Source: Fusobacterium_C sp036516095 (GTDB taxonomy: Bacteria; Fusobacteriota; Fusobacteriia; Fusobacteriales; Fusobacteriaceae). From it: a DNA stretch of 28,592 bases. The notes beneath the pieces are model-generated. The model worked only from the letters and a program-made list of their open reading frames with translations, made no database searches and had not been told where the DNA came from. The stretch is taken from NCBI RefSeq assembly GCF_036516095.1, contig NZ_DATBUM010000032.1, forward strand, positions 1-28,592, written 5' to 3'. Positions within the stretch are counted from its first letter, which is position 1. Every line of letters begins with the position of its first letter. The position numbers were made by a program, and so were the translations under genes. Shown one piece after another: positions 1 to 10,800 of this stretch.

Positions 1-22
1 TTATATTTTTTTAAATAAATAA

Positions 23-59
23 ATCGTTTTTAAAATAAACATTTTAAACAAAAAACGAT
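23..59. repeat. Inverted repeat upstream of lktB
   Basis: Perfect 9-base arms (ATCGTTTTT at 23-31, AAAAACGAT at 51-59) enclose a second inverted pair, TAAAAT/ATTTTA at 31-36 and 41-46, so the whole can fold as one imperfect AT-rich hairpin. It lies just upstream of the likely lktB promoter. It could be an operator for the leukotoxin operon or the end of an upstream terminator. It lacks the GC-rich stem and clean U-tract of the other terminators in this window. Confidence 0.55.
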
Positions 60-70
60 CAAATTCAACC

Positions 71-99
71 TAGACATATTATGAGAAATGTGCTAACTT
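71..99 (+). promoter_or_regulatory. Candidate promoter of the lkt operon
   Basis: TAGACA at 71-76 resembles a -35 box. A 17-base spacer ends in TG plus one base before TAACTT at 94-99, an extended -10 arrangement. Transcription would start near 106, about 50 bases before the chosen lktB start. A second possible -10, TATTAT at 77-82, has no good -35 partner. No other promoter-like site is obvious before lktA or lktC, which fits one operon transcript. Confidence 0.4.
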
Positions 100-158
100 A
101 GATAAAGAACACATTTTGAAAAATTAAAAATTCATAAAAAATGAAATTAGGAGAAATT

Positions 159-1814
159 ATGTTTCAATTAAGAAAAGAATTGCAAACACTTCTTTTTTTC
201 GTATTATTGTTTAGTGGTCCAACTATTTTTGCGAATGAAATTAATACGGTGTCAACAGAATCAGATGCTGGAATGTTGATAGATAGAAATAATAGGATAT
301 TTCAACAGGAAAAATTGCAAAAAATACTACATCATGAAAAAGAGAAACGAAACCAGGAGATAAAAAAAATAGAAGAAGAAAAGAAAGAAAATGGTGAAAA
401 TGTGTCGGATGTTTCTTTCGTATTAACTAAAATTCAAACTCAAAAATCCGATATTTTGACGAAAAGTGAAATTGCAAGAATTACGGAAGAATATATAAAA
501 AGAGAAATTACAACAACAGATCTGTATACAATGGTACAAAAAATCAATGCATTGTATGAAGAAAAAGGATATGTAGTTTGTCGAGCTATATTACCTGCTC
601 AAAGAATTCAAAATGGGGTAGTACAAATTTTATTGATTGAGGGAAAAACCGGTAATGTGACAATTGAAGGAAATCATTCGACTCGAGAAAAATATATTAG
701 AGATAGAATTCCTTTAGAAAGAAATAAAATTTCTAATTTCAAAGAGTTGGACAAGAGTTTGACTCACTTTAATTTAACAAATGACAGCCCGATACAGCTT
801 AATATGCTTTCCGGAAAAATTCCCGGAACAACAGATTATGTGATGGAAATTTATGAACCGAAAAGACAACAATTTCTTGTATTTACAGATAATTTTGGGC
901 AAAAAAATACAGGAGAAGTTAGATTAGGATTAAATTATACCAACAACAGTGTGACAGGAAATAGAGATCAATTGTCTGTTACAGGATTACTAACGGAAGG
1001 AACAGCTTCTCTATCTTCTTTCTATAGTTTTCCTATTTATAAAAGAGGAACCAAAGTGGTGTTACAACATTCCATAGGAAGATTGAAACATACAAAGGGA
1101 GCTTTAAAACATAAAATAACCGGGGGATCTTATAGTTATGGAATTGGTATTCTTCATCCCGTTTTGGTTCGTGAAAATAATAAAGTAGAGCTTTCTTTGG
1201 ACTGGAGCAGGCAGAAGACAATCACAAATTTATTGGGGTTAAAATGGGTAAATAATACTATTAATAAATACATACTGGGACTTGGAATAAGTCATTATGA
1301 AGAAGATTCTGTTTTCTATTGGAAACATAACCTTTCGAAAGGAAAGTTCATTCCTATTTCCGGTCTGGAAAAAAATTATACAAAATACGACAGTTTTTTA
1401 ATATATCAGAAAAATTTAAAATACAATACTATGGCAACGTTAAGAATAGCGGGACAATATTCTCTAACAAAAGATTTCCCTTCTGTAGAACAATTTTATG
1501 TAGGAGGAGCATATAGTGTTCGAGGATATGTGGATAGTTTTATGGGAGCTGAACATGGAGTGACTTTTTCCACCGAATTCTCAAAATTTCTGCAAGAAAA
1601 AGGAGAAATTTTTGCTTTTCTTGATGGAGCTTCTCTTCATGGAGAAAGTGCTTGGGAGGAAAATAAGCTTTTTAGTTCAGGATTCGGATATAGATTGACA
1701 TTTCGAGAAAAAAGCAATGTTGCTTTGAGCATAGCATTTCCATGGAAGAGAAAAATTAACGGAATTAAAGTAGATTCAAATCGAATCTATCTTACTATAA
1801 ATCATCAATTTTAA
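159..1814 (+). CDS. lktB: LktB, two-partner secretion outer-membrane transporter for leukotoxin
   Basis: TpsB/ShlB-family transporter, predicted to sit in the outer membrane and thread the leukotoxin LktA to the cell surface. I chose ATG 159 (551 aa) over the in-frame ATG at 141 because AGGAGA at 149-154 is well placed for 159, and the protein then opens directly with a signal peptide (MFQLRKELQ, hydrophobic core, ending near FAN). After it come a charged, coiled-coil-prone linker rich in K and E (about residues 45-75), POTRA-type sequence (about 95-230), and a beta-barrel. The conserved VRGY motif is at residues 454-457, and the chain ends in Phe, typical of barrel proteins. lktA starts 13 bases downstream, so the two are co-transcribed. 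Identity is secure from the family plus the context of lktA. Confidence 0.93.
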   Translation: MFQLRKELQTLLFFVLLFSGPTIFANEINTVSTESDAGMLIDRNNRIFQQEKLQKILHHEKEKRNQEIKKIEEEKKENGENVSDVSFVLTKIQTQKSDILTKSEIARITEEYIKREITTTDLYTMVQKINALYEEKGYVVCRAILPAQRIQNGVVQILLIEGKTGNVTIEGNHSTREKYIRDRIPLERNKISNFKELDKSLTHFNLTNDSPIQLNMLSGKIPGTTDYVMEIYEPKRQQFLVFTDNFGQKNTGEVRLGLNYTNNSVTGNRDQLSVTGLLTEGTASLSSFYSFPIYKRGTKVVLQHSIGRLKHTKGALKHKITGGSYSYGIGILHPVLVRENNKVELSLDWSRQKTITNLLGLKWVNNTINKYILGLGISHYEEDSVFYWKHNLSKGKFIPISGLEKNYTKYDSFLIYQKNLKYNTMATLRIAGQYSLTKDFPSVEQFYVGGAYSVRGYVDSFMGAEHGVTFSTEFSKFLQEKGEIFAFLDGASLHGESAWEENKLFSSGFGYRLTFREKSNVALSIAFPWKRKINGIKVDSNRIYLTINHQF

Positions 1815-1827
1815 AGGGGGAAGACAA

Positions 1828-4800
1828 ATGAATACAAAAGAAAATGATATTCGGAGAGCAAAGACGAGCATATTAAAGTCAAAGAGAATTTTAATTATGT
1901 TAGGATTATTGATCAACACTATGATGGTCAAGGCTGATGAAAATATTGTTGCTACACAAAATTTTGGAACAAAAGTAGAAAAATCTGGAAATGTCTATGA
2001 TATTACTACGAATAAAATTCAAGATAAGAATGCTTTTAATAGCTTTGACAAGTTCCATTTGAACCAAAATAATATAGCAAATCTTTATTTCGGACAAAAA
2101 GATAGTAAAGGAATTGAGAATCTTTTCAATTTTGTAAACGGAAAAATAGAAGTAAATGGTACTATCAACGGGATTCGAGAAAATAAAATTGGAGGAAATC
2201 TTTACTTTTTAAGTTCTGAGGGAATGTTGGTAGGAAAAACCGGGGTTATCAATGCAGGAAGTTTTCATGCTATTGTTCCTAAAAAAGAAGAATATGAAAA
2301 AGCTTTTAAAGAAGCTCAAAATAGCAAAGTTTTTGATGGAATTGTTCCACAACAAGACGGTAGTATCAGGGTTCCATTGAATCCAAATGGAAGTATTACC
2401 GTAGAAGGAAAAATTAATGCTGTTGATGATATCGGCTTGTATGCGGCAGATATTAAATTAAAAGATACTGCAATATTGAAGACAGGAATTACAGATTTTA
2501 ACAATCTGGTCAATATTAATAATGAAATAAAAGCTGGTCTGACCGGAGATTTAAAAGCTACCAAAACAAAGTCAGGAGATATTATTCTTTTTGCTCATGT
2601 AGATTCTCCTCAAAAAGCTATGGGAGAAGATTCCACGGTTGCTAAAAAAGTGGAAGAATTTGTCAAGGGAAATACGAAGGCAAACATTGAATCCGATGCA
2701 GTACTGGAAGCGGAGGGAAATGTTAAGATCAGTGCTAAAGCAACAAATGGGACACTTGTAAAAAAAGACGACAAGAAAGAAACTTATAATACTCCTTTGA
2801 GTCTATCAGATGTAGAGGCTTCCGTAAGAGTAAATAAAGGAAAAATCATAGGAAAGAATGTTGATATTACGGCGGAAGCGAAGAATTTCTATGATGCAAC
2901 CTTAGTTACTAAGCTTGGGAAGAAATCTTTCAGTTTTGTTACAGGTTCCCTTTCTCCTATTAATTTAAACGGATTTTTAGGTTTATTGACAAGTAAATCC
3001 AGTGTTGTTATTGGAAAAGATGCTAAAGTGGAAGCAACAGAAGGAAAGGCAAATATTCATTCTTATAGTGGCGTAAGAGCAACTATGGGAGCGGCCACTT
3101 CTCCATTAAAAATTACGAATTTATATTTGGAGAACGCTGATGGAAAACTTCCCAGCATTGGAGCAGGTTACATTTCTGCAAAAAGCGATTCCAATGTAAC
3201 TGTCGAAGGAGAAGTAAAATCTAAAGGAAAAGTGGATATTACTTCAAAATCCGAAAATACTATTGATGCTTCCGTTGCTGTCGGAACGATGAGAGATTCC
3301 AATAAAGTGGCTCTTTCGGTATTGGTGACGGAAGGAGAAAATAAATCTTCTGTCAAGATTGCGAAAGGAGCAAAAGTAGAATCGGAGACGGATGATGTAA
3401 ATGTGAAAAGTGAAGCGATTAACTCTATTCAAGCTGCTGTAAAAGGTGGACTGGGAGATAGTGGTAACGGGGTTATAGCTGCAAACATTTCTAATTATAA
3501 CAGTTCTTCCCGTGTGGATGTAGATGGACAGGTACATGCCAAGAAGCGATTAAATGTGGAAGCCCATAACATTACTAAAAATAGTGTCTTACAAACAGGA
3601 TCTAATTTGGGAACTTCTAAGTTCATGAATGATCATGTTTACGAATCAGGTCGTCTAAAATCAATATTAGATGCAGTAAAACAACGCTTTGGAGGAGACA
3701 GCGTCAATCAGGAAACAAAGAATAAGCTAACAGACTTATTTAGTGCTGGTGTGTCTGCAACCATAGCAAATCATAATAATTCCGCTTCTGTAACAATAGG
3801 AGAGAGCGGAAGACTTTCTTCAGGAGTGGAAGGAAGTAATATAAAGGCTTTAAATGAAGTTCAAAATCTTCGAGCGACTACATCAAGTGGAAGCGTGGCT
3901 GTACGAAAGGAAGAACAGAAGAAACTTATAGGAAATGCAGCTGTTTTTTATGGAAATTATAAAAATAATGCTTCCGTAACTATTGCAGATCAAGCTGAAT
4001 TGACTTCAGAAGGTAAAATTGATACAATCAGTGAAAATAAAATTGAATATAAAAATCCTTCCAAAATGGCAAAATCTGTTATTGATAAATTGGAGCTTTT
4101 AAAAAGAGCCTTTGGAAAAGAAACAAAAACTCCAGAATATGATCCAAAGGATATTGAATCTATTGAAAAACTATTGAATGCATTTTCAGAAAAATTAGAT
4201 GGAAAACCGGAGCTTTTGTTAAATGGTGAAAAAATGACAATTACTCTTCCTGATGGAACTTCAAAAACAGGAACTGCTGTAGAAATTGCAGAGTATGTTC
4301 AGGGAGAAATGCAAAAACTGGAAGAAAAATTACCGAAAGGATTTAAAGCTTTTTCAGAAGGATTGAGCGGCTTGATCAAAGAGGCTTTGAGTTTTACAGG
4401 AATAGGAAATTATGCAAATTTCCATACATTTACAGCAGCCGGAGCTAATGGAGAAAAAGATGTCTCTTCTGTAGGAGGAGCTGTTTCATGGGTAGAACAG
4501 GAGAATCATAGTAAGGTATCCGTTGGAAAAGGGGCTAAACTTACTGCTAAAAAAGATTTGAATATAAAAGCTGTCAACAAAGCGGAAACAGTAAATTTAG
4601 TTGGAAAATTTGGACTTGCAAGAAGCAGTGCATCTGCAAGCGCAGTTGGAGGAAGATTAAATGTTCAAAAATCAAATAACTCAGCTGTGGTCGAAGTCAA
4701 AGAAAAAGCTCAATTATCAGGAGAAAATATTAATGCAGATGCATTAAATAGGCTTTTCCATGTAGCAGGATCTTTTAATGGAGGATCGGGTGGAAATGCA

Positions 4801-7800
4801 ATCAATGGAATGGGAAGTTACAGCGGTGGTAGCAGTAAGGCAAGAGTTTCCATTGATGATGAAACATATTTGACAGCTAACAAAAAAATTGCTCTAAATA
4901 GTAAAAATGATACTTCTGTTTGGAATGTTGCCGGTTCGGCAGCAATCGGAACCAAAAATGCGGCAGTTGGAGTTGCCGTTGCAGTGAATGATTATGATAT
5001 TTCAAACAAAGCCTCCATTGAAGATAATGATGAAGGACAAAGTAAATATGATAAGAACGAAAATGAAGTAACTGTGAATGCAGAATCTTTGGAAGTTGAT
5101 GCGAAAACAACCGGAACAATCAATAGTATTTCCGTTGCCGGAGGAGTGAATAAGGTTGGAAGTAAACCAACCGAAGAAAAGCCGAAATCGGAAGAAAAAT
5201 CGGATGGGTTTTTCAGTAAAATCGGAAACAAAGTGGACTCTGTAAAAAATAAAATTACAGATACTATGGATTCTTTGACGGAAAAAATTACAGATTATAT
5301 TTCTGAAGGAGTAAAAAAAGCGGGAAATCTTCCCTCAGACGTTTCTCACGATCCTGATAAAGGGCCATCTTTCAGTTTAGGAGCTGCCGGTAGTGTTTCT
5401 GTTAATAATATCAAGAAAGAGACTTCCGCAGTGGTTAATGGAGTGAAAGTCAACTTAAAAGGGAATCATAAAAAGGCGGAAGTAATTGCTTCAGATTCAG
5501 CTTTTATTGGTGCTTGGAGTGGAGCAGCAGCACTTCAATGGAGTCATATCGGAAGTGGAGAAAGCAACACGACAGTTGGTCTATCCGGAGCAGCAGCTGT
5601 AAATAACGTTCAAAGTAAAACAAAAGCTTTGGTGAAAGACAGCAGTATCAGTAATGTCAATAAATTTAAGGTAAATGCAGTGAGTGGAGGGACACAAGTA
5701 GCAGCCGGTATGGGATTGGAAGCTGTGAAAGAAAGTGGAGGACAAGGAAGAAGTTACTTATTAGGAACCTCAGCTTCCATGAATTTTGTTGATAATGAAG
5801 TATCTTCAGAATCTGAAAATAATATTATCAGCGGAGAATCTGAACATAAGAGAGCAGATGTGGATGTTACTGCTTATGAAAGTGACACTCAAGTGACGGG
5901 AGGATTAAATTTACAAGCCGGGAAGTCAAAGGGAACGGCAGGAGCCGCTGTCTCTGTTGCAAAATTAAATAATAAGGTAAAAGCAGGTATCAAAGGAGGA
6001 AGTTATACAAACATCAATCGAGCAGATGCAAAAGCTCTTTTGGCAACAACTCAAGTAACTGCTGCTTTATCTGTAGGAGGAACTAACAGTTCCGGTTCCG
6101 GATTAGGAAATTATCAAGGAGCTGTTTCTGTTAACGATATTAATAATGATGTATCGGCCACTGTGGATAAGTCTTCTATGAAAAATACAAAAGAATTAAA
6201 TGTAATTGCGAAAGATACCAAAGGAAGTTCTGAACTGGCAAAAGAATATCAATCTCTATTAAACGGAAAAGATAGAGAATATTTAGAAGCACACGGTATT
6301 GATACCACAGGAAAAAGTTACTATACTGAGGAACAATTGAAAGAAGCGGCGAAACGGGACGGGGCTGTTATCGTCAATGCAGCGGCATCTATAGCAGGAA
6401 GTGATAGAGCTTCCGGAGGAGCCGGAGTTGCAGTGAATCTTGTAAAAAATAAATTTAAAGCGGAAGTAATCGGTACGGATAAGTTTGACAAAACAAATGA
6501 CATTGTTGCAGAGAAAATAAATGTGGATGCAAAATCGTCAACCGTTATTGTCAATACAGCTGCAGGGCTTGCTGTCAGCCAAAACAGTTTCGCGGGATTA
6601 GGTTCTTTTGCATGGCAAGATTTGAATGATGAAGTAAGTGCAAAGGTAGAGAATATAAAAGCGGAAACGGATCATTTAAATGTGATTGCTAAAAACAATA
6701 CTTTAGGAGTCAATGTGGCAGGAAGTATTGCCGGATCCAGTTCTGCTGCAGTAGGAGCTGCCTTAGCTCATAATTCTCTTAAAAATAAAACATTGGCTTC
6801 TGTAACAGCTTCTAATTTCAAAACTTTTTCAAAAACAAATCCTAAGATGGATGTCAATGTACAGGCATTGAATGACTCTCATATCACAAACGTATCTGCG
6901 GGAGTTGCTGCCAGTGCAAAAACCTCAGGAATTTCCGGAATGGCATCTATTAATCGAGGGTCTGATGAAACGGAAGCTCTAGTGAAAGATTCCCATTTTG
7001 AAGGAGTAAATTCTTTTAATGTCGAGGCTGACGATAAAAAAGTATTAAATACAGTGGCAGGAAATGTCAATGGAGGAAACAAAGCAGGAGTCGGAGCAAC
7101 TGTTGCATATACTGACATTAAAAACCAATCTGTGACTGCAAGCCTAAAGAATACAAGTATTAAAACAGCAGATAATAAAGATAAAAAGAAAATAAATGTT
7201 AGTGCAAAAGATCATGCTACAGTAACAACAGTATCTGCTGGAGTTGGAGGAAGTAAAGGTGTTGCAGTAGAAGGAGCGGCAGCAACTGCTATTATTAATA
7301 AAAACGTAACAGCCAGTGCAGAAGGAGTTTTGATTGATCGAGTATTAGAATCCGAAAAAGAGAATACAGACAAAGAAAAAGCAGATTTTACAGTATTGGC
7401 AGATAATGGAAGCCAAATTGTAACCAATGCAAGTGTTATCTCGGTTGGAGGAGGACAAGCAGCGGTTGGAGCCGGAGTTGCTGTTAATAATATTGTACAA
7501 AATACCTCCGCTTTAGTAAAAGATGGAAGTCAACATGTAAACAATTCATTGGTAAAGAGTAAATCCTATTCTAAAATAACTACAATTGGTATCGGAGCCG
7601 GAGTTGGAACCGGAGGAACTGGAATTAACGGATCCGTAGCTGTCAATAAAATTACAAATAATACTACAGCTTCTGCAGCATATACTAATATTTTTGCTAA
7701 AGGAAATGTCGGAGTGATTGCAGAATCAGATGAAGTGATTGGCAATTATGCCGGAACAGGAGCCGGAGGAGCTACAGCAGGAGTCGGAGCATCTACGAGT

Positions 7801-10800
7801 GTAAATGAAATTAAAGGAGATACTAAGGCAAGCGTTACAAATTCTAAAATAGAGGCAAAAGAAGAAACACAAGATTCTATCGAAGTACAAGGGACTGTGA
7901 ATGAAGTTGTAGAAAAAGTGTTACAAAATATTGGCATTAACGATGATTTGGATAAAAAGAGACAAAAAACAAATAAAAAAGGAGTTGTTGTAAACAGCTC
8001 TTCTACCCATACTGTAAAATCTTTATTGGCAAATGTTGCTGGAGCAGGAAAAGCGGGAGTGGCAGGAACTGTAAATGTCAATAAAATTACGGGAGAAACA
8101 CAGGCTATCGTAGAAGACTCTATACTTAATGCAAAACATTCCTCTATTCATGCCGGAGATTATACAAACAGTACCGGAGTAGTGGGAACAGTTGCCGGAG
8201 GAGCCTCTGCAGGAATAGGTGCTTCTTCCGATACAAATCTTTTGAGTAGAAATACAAAGACAAGAGTATATAATACTAAAATATCTGCAGAAAAAGAAGG
8301 AGAATCTTCAGAAATTACAGCAGACTCCAAGCAAGGTATTTCTTCTTTTGGAGTTGGAGTTGGAGGAGCCGGAGTTGGAGCCGGAATAGCAGGAACGGTT
8401 TCTGTGAATCAACTATCTGGAAAGACGGAAGTTGATGTAGAGAAATCTCATATTGCTGTCAAAGAAGCAGATATTTCATCTAAACATTATGGGGTGGTTT
8501 CTGTAGGAAACGGATCTTTGGGAGCAGCAGTAAAAGGAGCCGGAATTGGAGCGGCAGTTGCCGTAACGAAAGATTTAACAAATACAAAATTACGAATAAA
8601 AGATTCCAATATTTCTACAAAAACAAAATTAGATGCCATTGCTAAAAACCATACAAAATTGAATAGCGGAATCGTTGGAGTCGGAGCAGCCGGAATTGGA
8701 GCGGGAGTAGCTGGAACAGTTTCTGTAAACAATATTACCAGCCAAGTGGGAGCAGAAATAGATCACAGTAATTTGGTATCCGAAAGAGGAGATGTCAATG
8801 TTAAGGCATTGAATACTGTTGACAGTTCGATGATGGCAGCCGGAGGGGCAATGGGAATTGCAGCAGTAAATGGAGTAGTTTCTGTTAATACAATCAACAC
8901 TTCCGTTGTAACTCGAGTGCACAATGACTCAAAAATAACTGCAACGAAAGGAACGGCAAACATCAAAGCGGAAGAAGACAGAAACATAAAACAAACAGTT
9001 GCCAATGTCACTCTTGGAGGTACCGCTATTGGAGGAAATGTCTTAGTTAATAATTTCGGAACCGTTCTGGAAGACCAAAAGAATGAAAAAGGGGAAGGAA
9101 CAAACCTTCTAAAAACCTTAGAAGAGATCAATAAAGAACAAGACAAGAAATTTGATGGAGAAACAGAAGGGGTTCTAAAATCAGCCGGAATTGATACCAA
9201 AGACTACGCAGTAAAGGCAGATCGAGGGGAAACTCGAGCGGAAGGAATTAAGGTATTTGTTGAAAATTCTCAAGTACATGGTATGAATACAAATGTTGAA
9301 GCAAGACAAAGAGACAATGTTGCATCTGTTGGTGGTTCAGGAGCTGTAGGTGTACAATCGTTATTAGGAACTGTAGGAATTACAAATATTAAAAGAAATC
9401 TTGGAGTTACAGTAAATCATTCCAATGTGACAGCTAGTGATAAGCTGAACTTACAAGCAGACATTAGCGGAAATGTTTCTTTAAAATCATATCAAGGAAC
9501 TGCAGGAACTTCATCTTTAGGAGCTGCTTATTCACAAATTAATACCAGTGGAAAATCAAATATTCTTGTTAAAAATTCTAAGCTTTCAGGAAAATATATT
9601 GATGTTATTGCAAAGGATAAATCGGAATTAAGTGCTGAGGCAAAAGGATTGACGGCAGGAGTTCTGGCAACAGGAGGAGCTATTATTTCCAGAGCCGATA
9701 ATGATAGCGATGTAAACGTTGAGATTGAAAAAACTATATTCAATGAGGAAGATAGAGTGAATACTTCTTCTAAAGGAATAGGAAGAGGAATTAATATTAA
9801 AGCGGAAAAAGAAAACAGAGTGACTGCGGATTCACAAGGAGCTTCTGTAGGAAATGTAGCTGGAGCCGGAATTATTTCCAGTGCAAGAGATAGTGGACGA
9901 ACTCAAGTGATGATCAATAATAAGTCGGGAAAAAGTATTTTTCATGCTGACAATGTTAATATCGGAGCAACTCATAAGACAAAAGTAAATGCTATTTCCA
10001 AGGCAATTAACGGATCTATTTTAGGTGGAGTTGGAGTCATGAAAGCGGAAGCAATTTCTTCCGGAAAAGTCATGGTGGAAGTTGAGGAAGGAAATACATT
10101 TAGAACGAATAAATTAAATGTGGTTTCCAAAGTGGAAGGATTAGATGACGATAAAACCACGGCTAAGTCTTATGTTCTTGCCGGAAATGCCGGAGGAATT
10201 GTTGGAGCCGGAGTAAATACGTCGAGAGCGGAAAGCAATACAGAATCGGTTGTCCGATTGAGAAGACAAGACTATGAGAATAATGATTATACAAAGAAAT
10301 ATATTTCCGAAGTGAATGCTGACGCAATTAATAATACCAAAAACGTGGCAGACATAGCATCTATGGAAGCAGCCGGAGTCTATGCACAAGGAACCAATAA
10401 AGCTATTACAAAATCGAATAAAGTGACTGCTACTACCGTAAATGGAGGAAAAGTATATCAACTTCATGCTAGAGCATTAGCTAAAAATGAAAGTTATGGA
10501 AATGTAAAAGGAAGTGGAGGAGCTTTGGTAGGAGCAGAGACTGCAACTGTTGAAAATTATATCAATAGTAAGATAGGAACAGCTATAGCCGGAGAATGGG
10601 AAATCGGAGACAGATTACAGGCTCAAGCACTTGATACCACTGTTGTAAAAGTGAATGGAGAAGGAATGAAAAGCGGACTTGTTGGTAAAAATGGAGTTTC
10701 CATCAATAATAAGATTGAAGGGGAAACAAAAGCCTTGATTGCAGAGAAAGCTAAAATTACCGGAACGGGAAGTGTGGATGTAGAGGCAAAAAATGAGCTT

